64,000 bases of DNA from Eunapius fragilis (GCA_963681505.1 OY811973.1:6612673-6676672); one strand, 5' to 3'. Shown: positions 21,262 through 33,719, counted from the first letter of the stretch. Numbers and translations are program-made. Notes: generated from the sequence alone by a model not told the origin.

Positions 21262-21545
21262 GAAGCGATTGGTACACTTGGCATTCTTACAAACGTTCCT
21301 GTCGTGAGTTATGCTATCCCGAAGAAAGAAGAAGACGACGGAGGAGAAATTTTATATTTTTGTTCTCTAAAAGTACACAGTCTGATGACACGGAAACAAC
21401 GCGGAGCTGTTCTCCTATCGATACAGCTCGATTGCCACTAAGAGCAAAGTGACCCGACTGGTCATCCCGGTAGATGCGAGTGACATTTTTTCATGATACT
21501 GCAGGATTTCTATATGGAACCTACTTGCATAGGTTCCGATTTATT
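21262..21545 (+). mobile_element. Family S-related repeat with terminal hairpin
   Basis: It has the S layout: GAAGCGATTGG, a degenerate CGTTCCTGTCGTGAGTTATG, a short GAAGAAGACGACGGAGGAG block, GTTCTCTAAAAGTA, CTCGATTGCCAC and a terminal hairpin GGAACCTA/TAGGTTCC at about 21517-21538. No coding capacity. Confidence 0.7.
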
Positions 21546-22150
21546 TCTTGAAACTTATAGACCCAGGTAGTAAAAACGTCAACTTGTGCAATCATGACAG
21601 ATTTATTTTTGAATCTGCAATTTTGTTGAGCTGTACCATTAAAATATTACACTAGTCCCCAGACTACCTCCATTAAGGACCAAAGGGTGATAAAGGGTAA
21701 ACGCATTGGCAAAAGCAAAGCCATATAATACAAAGGATAAATGTACCCTAAATAAACTGATCCCACGCTATTATCAGATAAACAATGCACCACTATACAT
21801 TATCGTAAGCAACTTTGGCGTTATACACACATTTCAAACAGCACATATTACTATAAAGCGGAGAGAGACGCAATATCTACCGCTATAACTATTACAGAAA
21901 CTATTCCTTCAATTTGCGATAAACCATACATGCTCATAATTTATGGATCCAACACAGTAACTCATCTTGGTTCTTTCGGTAGCACGCTTGACATGCACTC
22001 GTTTGGCAGATCTGGCAGCATCTGGATCTTTCCACCTTTAGATGCTCGAGTGGAATCAGAATTGTCCTTGAGATTGCATGGTAAATTAAACCATCAAATT
22101 TGATTTTGATTGGTTATTTTATAAGTGTGTCATGAACATTGTGATATCTG
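21546..22150. other. No recognised feature
   Basis: AT-rich, short frames only. Nothing was recognised between two family S-related repeats. Confidence 0.5.
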
Positions 22151-22157
22151 ATGTAAT

Positions 22158-22162
22158 ATGAA

Positions 22163-22197
<35 letters not shown>

Positions 22198-22450
22198 AGA
22201 AGAAGAAGAAGAAGAAGAGGAGGAGGAGGAGGAGGAGGAGGAGGAGGAGGAAGAAGAAGAAGAAGAAGAAGAAGAAGAAGAAGAAGAAGAAGAAGAAGAA
22301 GAAGAAGAAGAAGAAGAAGAAGAAGAAGAAGAAGAAGAAGAAGAAGAAGAAGAAGAAGAAGAAGAAGAAGAAGAAGAAGAAGAAGAAGAAGAAGAAGAAG
22401 AAGAAGAAGAAGAAGAAGAAGAAGAAGAAGAAGAAGAAGAAGAAGAAAAG
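22158..22450. repeat. (GAA)n tract of about 290 bp
   Basis: Nearly pure GAA triplets with one GGA block of about 35 bp. It occupies the place where other family S-related copies have a few purine triplets. Confidence 0.97.
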
Positions 22451-22702
22451 AAGACTACGGAGAAATTTTAGGTTGGATTGGGTACGGACGATAGGGACGA
22501 GTATTTTTGTTCTCTAAAAGTACACCGTCTTGATACAGATACAACACAGAACTGTTCTTCTTTTTGATATCGCTCGATTGCCACTAAGAGCGAAATGACC
22601 CGACTCTTGGCCGTCCTGCTAGATGCGAGTGACGGTTTAAAAATGAAATTCATGATACTGCAGAATTCTTATATGGAACTTACTCACGTAGGTTCCAATT
22701 AA
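22451..22702 (+). mobile_element. Family S-related repeat, right half, with terminal hairpin
   Basis: Closely parallels 21340-21545: GTTCTCTAAAAGTACACCGT, CTCGATTGCCACTAAGAGCG, AGATGCGAGTGAC, and a hairpin GGAACTTA/TAGGTTCC at about 22675-22697. Confidence 0.75.
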
Positions 22703-23162
22703 ATGTGATGTGTACAACTTTTGAAGCCATACATACATGTATAGGGGCAGTGAATATTATTTCTACCATGTCAGGACTGGACCTCTGGAAAGTTTATGTA
22801 GAAGGGGTATTCAAACATATGGCTTCATATTTACCTATGGCACTGTCAGTGTGTGCATGTGAGTGTGCTGTGTTTGTGTGTTCACACGTGTGCTTTCTGT
22901 GTACGCATGTGTGTGCGTGCGTTCCATTTATACCGATGCTTAGGAGCATACAGTGGCCCACATCTGTTAATTTTCACAGACACTACATGTACATTTAGAT
23001 GAAAGCCTTCCATTTTATAGAGAACTAAAATTAGACAAAACCTAAATTAACTCCTGAACGTAGCAGTACTTATCCAGTCTAGCTGTAAATCACAAAAAAT
23101 TAAATGTTACATAATACATACCACCTTTCATATATAATGGTACCATTTAGGGATCAAAAGTG

Positions 23163-23390
23163 TTAAGCCTGGTTCACAATATGATGCAAGAGCCAGCGAT
23201 GCATCGCGATGAATGAAAGAAAGTTCTGCACTGGGCTCGGTGGTCACTTTTTAACAACATACCAGTATCGGGCGTGGTTTAGGTGTGGTTTAACGCAGCG
23301 ACGTCGCATCGCGTCGCAGGAATAGAAATTTTTAAAATTCCTGCAATGTCGCATCGCGGGGTCTTGCGTCAATTTGAGAACTAGGCTTTA
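23163..23390. mobile_element. 228-bp MITE with CpG-rich interior
   Basis: Ends TTAAGCCTGGTTCACA and TTGAGAACTAGGCTTTA form an imperfect inverted repeat continuing for about 50 bp per side (GATGCAAGA / TCTTGCGTC, GCGATGCATCGCGATG / CATTGTCGC-like). The interior has a cluster of CGTCGCATCGCG. Confidence 0.7.
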
Positions 23391-23689
23391 CATTATCTTT
23401 GTGCTAGCATGCACACGGACACTGTAATACTACCAACGAAGAAAGAGTACTATTGATGAGGAAGTATTTATAGCCCCATCCACCAATCCGTCCCTAATGT
23501 CACTCAAAAATTGCGTTATAAGACAGATCCATGTAGTGGAGGCTATAAAAACACAAGTATGTAGTAGTGGTTGCAAACATGTAGTGGGGAGGCTATAAGA
23601 TACTAACATGTAGACTATGGGACAGGACCACACAAGTATGGGGTAAGCATGTGTTATGTGTGTGTGTGCATGTATTTACATGGTAAAAT

Positions 23690-24182
23690 GAAAGGGTGAG
23701 TGGTACAGCCATCGCTATGGGGGAAGGAGGGTCCATAGGATGAGTGGTACAGCCATCACCATGGGGGAGGGAGGGCTCCATATAGTGAGTGGTACAACCA
23801 TCACCATGGGGGAGAGAGTGGTCCATATAGTGAGTGGTACATGTACAGCCATCACCATGGGTCCATATGGTGAGTGGTACAGCCATCACCATGGGGGAGG
23901 GTGGAGTCCATATTGTGAGAGGTACAGCCATCACCTTGGGGAGGGTGGAGTCCATATAGTGCAGTGGTACAGCCATCACCATGGAGGAGGGAGAGGTGAG
24001 AGGTATAGCCATCACCATGGCGGAGGGAGGGGTCCATATACATGTAGTAAGTGGTACAGCCATCACCATGGGGGAGGGAGGGTCCATACGGTGATTGGTA
24101 CAGCCATCACCATGGGGGAGGGTGGAGTTCAGAGTGTGAGTGGTAGAGCCATCAACATGGGGGAGGGAGGGTCTATAGGGTA
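23690..24182. repeat. Minisatellite of about 40-bp units, roughly 12 copies
   Basis: Units contain GTGGTACAGCCATCACCATG then GGGGAGGG and GTCCATAT, of variable length from internal deletions. Long frames exist on both strands because most units lack stops, but nothing suggests a protein. Confidence 0.92.
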
Positions 24183-24249
24183 AGTGAAATGAGTAACACT
24201 GATATAGTTAATATATACAATGTATGTGAGTGCAGAGCATAATTCCAAA

Positions 24250-24420
24250 CAAAAGAAGGGTTGCTTTTAAGCCCAGCTGTGGCGTTAACTCGACCACGTT
24301 ACACGTCTATTCATACACCGACTTTATTTCATGACTCTGTATTACTGTTGTTGTAGCGTTGTGTGTCAATAAATGGCCATGCAAGGAGTGGTACCCAAAG
24401 AGTTGCTCCGAACCGACAGG
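24250..24420. repeat. Inverted copy of the repeat at 15.34 kb
   Basis: Contains TTGCTTTTAAGCCCAGCTGT and ATGGCCATGCAAGGAGTGGT, the reverse complement of matching parts of 15355-15470. Confidence 0.75.
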
Positions 24421-25440
24421 CACATGATTTATACGAGTCATGATGGTGTGTGCACAAACTGCTACTACGTACCACGTCAAGTAAGGCGATGGCAGCTGAA
24501 TTTAGATTGCTCAATCTTTGCTTCTGTGTGCTATAAGAATCAGAGTGACGTTTCCAAGAAGTCTGATTAGTTTTTAGGTTCTGCACTTTTATGGGTGCAG
24601 AATGGGAGTGGTACAGGATGTAGTTGCACATTCATAAACTCGGAATACCGGGAAGCCAGCAATAATGGGTCAATGGTACAAAGTGACCGGGAAATATGTA
24701 CTGACTTTGCAAAGCTATCTTTGTAACAGGTGGCGTAAAAATTAATGAACAGAGCAAATCAATAGTTACATGACCTCTCTACCTATACAAGTAACTAAAA
24801 ACATTCTCTACGAGAAAGCTGGTGAGATATAGGATTTGATACAATCAGTTTTCTCAGCGGAGGACATGCATTAATTTCATCCATGTAGACAATCCACATT
24901 TGACACATCTGATACCTACAGTACATCAAATACATGTACATGTACTTCTTATAAATAATAATGAAAACTACATGCTTACCTTTGAAAATAATAGAGAAAG
25001 CTCTTGTCGATATTTATTTACCATCAAATCAAAGGCCGTCTTTTTATCCTACAGGATATACAAGTTGATCCTAATTTGTAGTACACGAACATTCACTTGT
25101 GATGGTACATATTAGGACCATGACTTCTATAGTACTCAGTGGTGCCATGTATGCATTGTGCATGTCCACCTGGTATGTATGGAATAATGCTATTTGTGCC
25201 CATTTCCACATTGTGTCGTCCTTTTTATCCATGTGAACAATGTGGTAATTCAAAATATTTAATATCAATAAAACTATAAGAAACAGGCAGTGGAGAAATT
25301 AGATACATACATGTGAGGAAGTTATTGCACACATTGTGAAAATTAATTTACTATTCCATCCATCATGAAGTGCCTGGTTACATCACACTTGTGCATACTT
25401 GTGAGTGTCATACATCATGCATGACACACATGTAGAGTAC
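24421..25440. other. Intron-like sequence, one fragment of a family M terminus
   Basis: Around 24785-24830 a family M end is seen (ACTAAAAACATTCTCTACGA). Nothing else recognised. Confidence 0.45.
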
Positions 25441-25545
25441 CTTATTCTTTATGGTAGTGTCAGCATTACTTGCGACCAGGACTGCCACCACTTCATGGTG
25501 ACCATTCTCAGCAGCAATGTGCAGTGCAGTGGACCCATCACTGGG
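25441..25545 (-). CDS. Ankyrin-repeat exon 1 of 3 seen
   Basis: Between acceptor TCTTCCTAG and donor AAG|GTACTC the minus strand encodes SDGSTALHIAAENGHHEVVAVLVASNADTTIK in two steps: SDGSTALHIAAENGHHEV and VAVLVASNADTTIKNK. This is a single ankyrin repeat with the TALHxAAxxGH and VxxLL signatures. Ankyrin repeats mediate protein binding. Related exons at 32982-33065 and 43768-43851 on the same strand suggest one long gene running from about 48 kb leftwards, but no complete transcript can be assembled. Confidence 0.8.
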
Positions 25546-26194
25546 CTAGGAAGAGATAACACAATAAATAAAATACAGCTATATTTACACTGATGATAGA
25601 TTGCATTCAGCAAAAATATCACACAGCAATTGGGAATGGAAATTTGCACTTCCAGGCTGGTGGGGATGAATACAATATTGCAGCTACATGTATAATTGTT
25701 CTACCAAATGTTGCCTCATCAAAATTTTTTTTTAAACAAGGGAAGCATATGAGTCCTGGAGGGTTTCTCTGTTGGTAATAACACTGTTTATTTCCCAGCA
25801 TCATAGCAGATGTCTACACTTAAAAAGTTCATCCTGTTCTACAACAGCTCTCTAATAGCCCCAAAGGAGGTGTACTGCCTCTATAACCATTATGCTGCTA
25901 GGTAGAACGCAGAATACTTAGAAGAGCCTTGCTATCTGTTGTGACATTGCAGAAGCTGCAGACACCTTTCAGCTTTGCGGTGGCCGTGAATCAGTATGCA
26001 AAGCAAATATACATTTAAGGTAAACCAACACCTCTGCCCATCTTTAGCTACTGTTATTATCAATACTTATTGCGATAATCCTATTAATTGAGATGACATA
26101 GCTCAAGTCGACCCACTTACCATGGGGCTGATGGCAATTTTTGTTGATCCAGCATGCTCTCAGTTCTACTTTCGTTTTTACAACGTATGTTATG

Positions 26195-27690
26195 CAAGTA
26201 AAGAAAAACATTCTCTGACAAGAAAGTTGGTGGGGTATAGGAATTGGAGGCAAAGGTGGTGTAAAAAGGAGGGGAACAAGGTTTTGAGAAAAGGGTAATG
26301 AGACAAAAAACCTATATTTAGCACATGAAAATGTAACCGAAACAAAAGAAGTGCTAAATATTGTCTCATTACTCAGGTGGGTTAAGACCAGCTACACCAA
26401 AAATGCGTGTGAAAATTTGTACGACATATGTCTGGGACAAGTCAACACATGTTTAGCGTGCGCCGAGTGGTAGCCTATAGCAATTGTTTAAATTAACGGA
26501 ATTAGTGTATGATTTTTTTGGCTGTGTGAACCAGCGCATGCATGACAACTCTTGAATGGAACGAGTTTTGAATGGAGATGTGGTCTCATCAGTAGATACA
26601 CCAAACGTATGTGCGTCGTGTTGCGTTTGAATCTATTATACTAAAGCACCATATATACACTAGAAAAAGGCGATATAGTAGTCAGCTTACATGTCAGCGT
26701 GGCTTATAGAAGCCTCTTGGGTCTTCAACAACTGAATACGGCAAACGATAGTCAATGAAACGAAATGCTGCAATTGCTGGCAAAAATGAATATGGATTTT
26801 TTATAACAGCGAACGTTCAGCTTTCATGTCAGCGTAGCTTATATAAGCTTCTTATGTCTTGAACAATTGAAAACTGCAAAGGATTGTTAGAGACAACGAA
26901 ACAAAATGCTGCAATTACTGACAAAAGCCCTCCAAATTGGGCTCCAATGAATCGGATTGGTTATAACAGTAGCGTTACGTCATTAATTGCTTACGTACAT
27001 GTACCTGCGGCCGCATGAAATTGGGTGACAAATTTCTATGTAATTAGCCAACGGTTAAAGCATACCAAAACCCTGGATAACTGATACAGTCCCTTATTTA
27101 ACTGATTGAACTTAAATTTGCACCTTCGAAATATGTGAATCAGCCAAGGGCATGACTGGTATACGCAGCCAAAGTTAAATTTATTATATTTATAACCAAA
27201 AAACCATCGTTTTTTGCTATTATGTATAGACCTAAATTAAATGTGGATTTGTACAACTTTCGTGGTATTTTTTAACTACAGCTGAAATAGATCTACACAG
27301 TGGTATGTTTTACTTTGAAAATAGAACACTTTTCACCATTGGTATTTTAATAAATCATCAAAACAACCATTTCAAAGTGTGCACCATGTGCTTAATATAA
27401 ATTGGTTGCCATAACAACACACCACAGAATATATTTCAAGAGGAGTTGGTATAATACAAAATCATCATAACTTCTTAATGTCTTATCCATAAGCGGTATA
27501 GTAGATCATCAAAGATAGGGTTGTTCACCCATTTTAAGCACTTAATTTGAGGCGTACGTGGTCTTAACCCACAAGAGAACCCTTTTCTCAAAGCCTTGTT
27601 TCCCTCCTTTTTACACCACCCTTGCCTCCAATTCCTATATCCCACCAACTTTCTCGTCAGAGAATGTTTTTCTTTACTTGTTTCCTCTAT
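26195..27690. mobile_element. 1.5-kb family M element with about 110-bp inverted ends
   Basis: Left and right ends are near-identical inverted repeats: AGTAAAGAAAAACATTCTCT, AGAAAGTTGGTGGG, TATAGGAATTGGAGGCAA and TGAGAAAAGGGT. The interior is non-coding and has a tandem duplication (about 26685-26815 and 26818-26965). A small palindrome at 26298-26378 interrupts the left end. Unlike the 285-bp fold-back copies this member has a long central region. Confidence 0.85.
26298..26378. mobile_element. About 80-bp palindromic insertion inside the family M left end
   Basis: Arms GTAATGAGACAA ... TATTTAGCAC and GTGCTAAATA TTGTCTCATTAC are complementary. Sequence shared with the right end resumes after it (GGTGGGTTAAGACCA), which indicates an insertion. 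Confidence 0.65.
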
Positions 27691-27699
27691 TTTTTATTA

Positions 27700-28080
27700 T
27701 CATTTTTTATTTTACTGTCAACTAGTAATACTGACAAGTGCCCCCCCCACCCCCCTCGCTTCAATTACCGTCACGAGCAGACATCCGCTTTTGATTGGGA
27801 TCCTGGCGGGAGAATTCTAACTGGTCGTCTCGACTTTGGAGGTATTCCTCTCATTGTTTAGCTCTCCTCTTTTGTTGACGCAAAGGCAGTTTGAAGAAAA
27901 CAACTTCGCTAGCCAAAAGTGGTGAACAAAACTGTTTACAACACTGCTAAAATTCTAAATAAACGTGAATGTCGCCATGGGAACGGTTAAATGTAGCACT
28001 TCATATTACGTAAATGATTACATAATCAGTCTTATGCTTTATTCATTTATCTGATACCTGAAGATGTGCTTCCAGGAGAT
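27700..28080. other. No recognised gene
   Basis: Mixed sequence with a C-rich patch at about 27740. No coding similarity noticed. Confidence 0.45.
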
Positions 28081-28395
28081 TCTAAAGCGATTGGTATAAC
28101 TTACGCTCTTTAAAAGCATTCCTATACCGAGTTGTACTGTACTGGGACCAACGAAGACGACGGAGAAGAATTAGCCTCGGGATGAGGAAAAACTTTTTGT
28201 TCTCTTAAAGCAAGCAGTTATTACACTGGAACAAAACATTAATATGACCGTCTTTGCCTTCTGGTTCGATAGCAACAAAGAGCTACATTATCCGTTTCTT
28301 GGTAAGTGAGTTATACTCGGGTAGCATTTTTTAACGATTTCACGACCCAGGTCAATCCCTGTATAGGAACTACTACCGTAGTTCCTGATTTTTAT
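28081..28395 (+). mobile_element. Family S-related repeat with terminal hairpin
   Basis: Layout as other copies: CTAAAGCGATTGGTA, CATTCCTATACCGAGTTG, ACGAAGACGACGGAGAAG, TTTTTGTTCTCTTAAAG, GGTTCGATAGCAAC and a hairpin GGAACTAC/GTAGTTCC at about 28365-28386. Confidence 0.7.
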
Positions 28396-28554
28396 TTTGT
28401 AATATAAGTGCATGGATCCAAATATGATAAAAGTTAGCAAGTTTAATAATATTGATATACGATACAAGAGATTACATGAATACATAGAAAAACTCAAACT
28501 TACATTATTATTATCACACCAAATACACAATGACTATGATTGGACAGCTTAATG

Positions 28555-31500
28555 TCAGCCTATAGTTGTTAAGCCGTGATGTCAGAGCTGATGCCATATG
28601 CTCGGGATAGCAGTGCCCTTGCATTTGCCCTGACAAGAACCAGGTTGAGGCTACCATACAACATTGAGGTGCCGTGGGATTTGGAGCAATTTAGCCTAGC
28701 CCAGGCAAGAGGCAAGGCATGAAAGATGAAAGTTTGCTTCAGCTCCCCAGCAGCCATAAGTTTCAAAAGCCAATGGTATGCAAGACCAACCTAGCTCTGA
28801 GCACTTAACATCATTGGATGCATGTTTTCTTTGTTCTGAAACCTGAGCAGATGATCCCGCAGACACACAAGCTTCAGTGAGGATGCTTTGATTAAGCAGT
28901 GATGCACCTGGAGATCAAAAGCAGCAGGTTTCCACAGATCCCAATTTGGCACTAGAAAATCAGCTGGCTGGGTGTGTCGTTCATCATGTCCCAAGCCTCT
29001 TTCTACCTCCATTTGTTCACAAACGCCAGCTAGTCTGTAGGATTCAAAAAAGGTATTCCTGAGTTGGTTGTGTCGTGACACTACATCCCCATTATATTTA
29101 CAAGTTAGGGCATGGTGACTTAAAAGAACTGACGACTGGGTTGAAAAAGATGGGCACCTACTACCACCAGACATGTCAATACCTAGCCACCATTTAAGGC
29201 TGTCTGGAATTTAGCCTTATCAAGGTGGAGGCTAAGACCATGGGATGGTATAACTGATAACCAAGGTTTTATGAAGCAGACATGAAACGAGCCCTGTTTG
29301 GAATAGAGGAAGAGGAAGCATCAAACAGCAACTGAAACTGCTCTGTTTTCATGAACAGCATCTTTAGGGTCATAATTGGAGACTCAAACAACTGATCAAT
29401 CGAAATAACCTGCTGGGGAACAGGAATAAAGTGGTCCAAAGAATGGAGAAGATGATGACTAGTGTTGGTAGCAAAGCCCAACATTGAAAAGGAAATGATG
29501 CACTGCGAAGCCCCCAGACCAACCCTGCTCATACTCAGCTGGGTTTGTTTCCAAACTAAATCAGATGGATCACTATCTGCTGAAATAGACTGACGGAACT
29601 CCTCATCAAATAACTGCAATCCTTTCAGTACTACAGAAGGAGGAGTGCATCTGGCAATATAGACCATCTGACAGAAGCCACCACATTGACGTAGCAGCAA
29701 CAGAGCAATTTGAGAGTCGACAGAACCTACCTCTTTAGCAGTGCCAAACACTTAGGGCATTCACCCTTTTCTCTGCAATGGACTTGGCACAAATAATCTT
29801 GGGCGTCTTGGGTCTCCAATTGGCACGCCTAAGATTTCAAAGTTCAGTCTCTTTTACTGAACAATTCACATTTGGAAGTATTCATAAAGAGACCTAGTGG
29901 AGGACCAAACTGTTTAATAATGCTGAGTGCCTGTAACACTGCCTGTTTTGCTCCAGCAATGACCCATCATCCATGTACCAGGAGTGAAATGAAAGCTGTG
30001 AGCAATTTGAGTCAGCTGCAATAAAAGTACCCACCTTATGGAGAACCGAGCAAAAAAAGTAAAGGTCCTAATGGGTCTCCCTGCTGGACTCCAATTTCCA
30101 ACCTCAATGCCCTCATGGCAAACAACAGTAAGGGGTGATCACCATAACACCATGCTGCTCATTGGAAGAGCTCAGAAAAGTGTTCCCTGCATTCCTCAAG
30201 GAGAGCTTGGCAAAAAACAAGATTAAAAGCATTCTACAAATCAATCTTCATTGCTACGAAATCATTGTCATTTCCATGCTTTTCCCACACACATGCGTAA
30301 CCCATGGACAACCTTATCAAACCCATATGGACAGGCAACACCTAATTGGTGAGGAGAGAAAAAATCAGAAGCCTTCACCTTAGTGATCCGACATAGGCAT
30401 TTGCCGACCAAACGTCTCAAAGTTTCTCCTACAGTGATTGGGCAAATATCTGGAGGGGAGCCTGGTTTATTTTTTGAAAGGGTGATGAGGTTGCAATTCA
30501 CTAGGAATTTTGAGACCACTACAAGAATCTTTCTGGATGCTAAACGATTAACTATATCATTAAGGGAAGAACAGACAGATTTTTGTAATGTAACCTCAGC
30601 AGCGATGCTGAATTCGTAATCCTGATGGTCCACATGCTGTAGTTTTTGGAAAGGACCTTACGATGGACAATATATTGAAATCCTGTGGAAGGATCAGGAT
30701 GTGTTCAGATGTGCCACTTGGAGGGATTACTGGAGGTAGGGCATTCGGATGCTTTGACTTCAGCAATTGCTAGGTGGAGTCATTTTTGGGAGCAATTCCT
30801 GAAGAATTCAAAACTTGGCAAGCCTTGCCATATAACCCTTTTCTTGCATGCCTAATAGCTGACTGGATGATGTAGTCTGTGCAGAATCTTTGGTATGTGT
30901 CTGGTATGCTTTGGATGATTCTTGTTGAGAAGCATGCTCACAGAGGGTTTATAAATGGTCCTTTGACCCCAGGTACATGTAGTAGTTGATAGAAGGAGGT
31001 TTTTGGTGATGTCCTCTCCGTTTAGAAGATACCAGGACACACTTTGGGAACAAAAGAGCTCCAGCCAGGCAATCTTGTTGCTAGTATGCTTGCAAGGTTG
31101 CCGATAAAGTTTTTACAAATGCTGGTCTTGCTTTAGCTGGTATATGTTGAATAGTACTACAATGTAAGTTGCACACTTCTTCATAGGATGGAAGCTGGGC
31201 ATTGCTGTCATTAATCCATTTGTGTATTTCTATTATGACCCACATTTCCTCTGATGAGACATGATATGCGTGGATGCTACCAAATGATGGCAGTGCAAAC
31301 AGGTTACCATATTATTTTCCTGAAGCCTCTTCAGGAACAGAGGTGGGATGCCTTGTGTGTGTAAATTGAGGTGATTTTCCTACATTGAAGGGGATACAAG
31401 TTCAGTGCAGTCATGCACAATACACTTCTTCCTGTGTGGTCTGTCAGACTGGCTGTGTCGAATAAGTGGAGGAGATACTGATTATACACACTTAACTGAG

Positions 31501-32180
31501 AAGAGGGGTGTGTGTGACTCCTAACAGAAAGACCAGCCACTTCTGGTGATATGGATGTAGAAGTTGTCTGGTTCTAGCATTGGCGGTTGTGGTGATTGTG
31601 GTTGTGATGTCATTAGCAATGACTGTAGATGTGGTGAAGGTAGTTGTGATAGAAGGTGTTGGGTTGGTGAAAAGAGCTGGAGGGACGAAGGTCACTGCGG
31701 TGACGAAGATGGTGATGATGTCTGCAGCTGCAAAGTTAGAGGCAATGCAATTACTGGCTGGCAGCTGCTGTGGATCTACAGGTGAGTGTGTTTCTAGCCT
31801 CCTCCAACATATGAAACGTTGAAAGAGGTGCTGGTTGAGGCTGGATCCAATGAGTGTGACTTGTATTTGTACGAGTGAAGTGGGAGGCAGCTGTGGCAAT
31901 AGTTGTGACAGAGGCAGCTGCTGGGCATCAGGAAATGAAGATATACATGTATGCTGGTAAGATGGCTGGTTGTGATCTCGAAAAACTGACTGTAGACACA
32001 TTGTTTGATGCAGTGATTGAGGTTGGAGCATTTTGACAGCAACGGTGCTTTGACGGGAGGCAATCGGTGCACACGCTGTTCGCTGAAGAGCATGCACAAA
32101 ATTTACAGCGGGCATTGACACCGTTGCAGCGACAGCACTTTTGATGGTGGCTTAGTATACTTTGCAGGCTCCAATTCATG
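28555..32180 (-). mobile_element. Near full-length LINE of the same family as 6.6-8.0 kb
   Basis: Read on the minus strand. An N-terminal cysteine cluster (about 32165-32060) has CCRCNGVNARCKFCACSS, CTDCLPSKHRCCQN. A linker and WYLLNG segment follow. RT begins at about 30560 with DICPITVGETLRRLVGKCL and HQLGVACPYG, then GVQQGDPLGPLLF (about 30090) and YMDDG (YMDD at 29966-29977). The C-terminal part (29174-28791) has HHALTCKYNGDVVSRHNQL and KPAAFDLQVHH. The 3' end near 28570-28690 matches the repeated 3' end of the other copy. Several stops and frame changes make it inactive. Its position fits an intron of the ankyrin-type gene on the same strand. Confidence 0.88.
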
Positions 32181-32981
32181 AATAATCATGCCAACGAATT
32201 CAAGAACTAAAACAAAACCCCTCCACTAACGTGATATACAATGTACCGATGCCATTTTTATTATCAATTTCATTTCAAATTAATTGATAATTTTATTAAT
32301 GGAAATTGTAATGCATATATGTTTACATCACCGCTACATCTATACCACAGTGCTTTCATTTCAATTCATAGCAAGATGACACATAAATGGCCACAATGCA
32401 GGGGTATACTCACCCATACACATTTAAACATGTTAAGGAAGTCATAGAATAAATTGGAATTTCCTTAATTGAAAAAATTAACGAGACTATTTTCAGCCTG
32501 CTGGAGATCTTTAAAATGTAACAGAAGTTATTAACAAATTAACATAGTTGCTAAACATGTACTAATTAAATACTACAGATATATACTATCATACACATTT
32601 AGTAAGGTGCTATACAACAGCTAGAACATTTCATTATTCCATTTCACTCTTGAAAATTGCTATAGACTCCAATTCTCTATGTTTAGTACATCTATGTATT
32701 CAATCAATTGTACTAAAAAGTACGTACATGCACAATACTACACACCAATAGGTTACATGTAATAATCTTTCTTTCACGTGACATTCCCATAAAAAATGTA
32801 TGTAATACATGAATAAACATGTCCGTTTTTCCCATAGAAGCAGTTGATACATAGTCACCACCTCCCCATTACTAGATTTAAACCGCTTTACGGGAGAAAT
32901 ACTTAGTTAACGCCTTGCATTGATGCAAGACAATGAATTTGGATCTGTTGTTAGTACATCACCACACCCTACATGACTCAC
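32181..32981. other. Intron-like AT-rich sequence
   Basis: No coding similarity. Ends near the donor of an ankyrin exon. Confidence 0.45.
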
Positions 32982-33065
32982 TTTATTCACATCAGCTCCT
33001 GCCTTTACAAGGATCTCCACCACAGCTATATGACCATTTCTAGCTGCAATGTACAGTGGTGTGTG
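32982..33065 (-). CDS. Ankyrin-repeat exon 2 of 3 seen (84 nt)
   Basis: Acceptor CATATGTAG, donor AAA|GTGAGT, exactly 28 codons in phase 0 at both ends: HTPLYIAARNGHIAVV then EILVKAGADVNK. Its flanking introns are shared with the exon at 43768-43851 (for example GCAGTGCAATACACATG upstream), so the two arose by segmental duplication. The symmetrical phase would allow repeated in-frame duplication. Confidence 0.85.
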
Positions 33066-33329
33066 CTACATATGGGAGGTGAGGGCAAAGAAGAGCAGTG
33101 CAATACACATGCATCAATGAGGTGACAACAATGCACTGATTGTTGTTCACATTCACATCAAATGGAACAAAATCTAGTGGCAATGAGCATGAAAACTATG
33201 CAAGCATGAAGACAAAACCAATTCTTTGGTCACATTAATTCTGCCAGATTATAATATCCTTACAATAGCAACTATTATAAAGCAGTAATGTGTTATCACC
33301 AAAATCTCTCAGGGACAGTCATGTATGGA

Positions 33330-33690
33330 GGCCAAGCCTGATGCAGCAAGTGAATAGCCACAGGTGTCTTCATTGTCTGTGTTATTTGGGTCAGAGGAGG
33401 TTGGGTGGTTGGTGCAGCCTCCAGACATTGCAGAAAGACTAGACGGGCCCTGGACGTAGCTCAGGCACATTTTGAAACCTCTACATATCTGTCATCCTTC
33501 ATCTGAAGTGACTACATAACTGGATTGTGTCTCATGCTGGAGGAGTTGCTCCACAAGGTCTGCTCTGTTGCCCGTGGTGACGACGTAAGCCACCATCAGT
33601 TTGAGGTGGAGTACTCACATGTGAGGCACATAAGGCTAATAGACCAATTAGTGGTTGCAGCCCACCCTACTATGGATCCTTTATCATAGC
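33330..33690. repeat. Duplicated segment, copy at 40130-40440
   Basis: Shared stretches include GGGTCAGAGGAGGT, CAGCCTCCAGACATTG-like, GGAGTTGCTCCA, GTTGCCCGT and CACATAAGGCTAATAGACCA. Same orientation. The other copy holds a longer minus-strand reading frame. Confidence 0.85.
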
Positions 33691-33719
33691 ACTAAAACAG
33701 AAAGTGACTTTTAGTACCA

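Noticed and set aside
22158-22517. 119-residue Lys/Arg-rich frame
   Set aside because: Product of the GAA tract.
23593-24183. Overlapping 147- and 164-residue frames on opposite strands
   Set aside because: Both come from a minisatellite whose units lack stops; no domain or codon signal.
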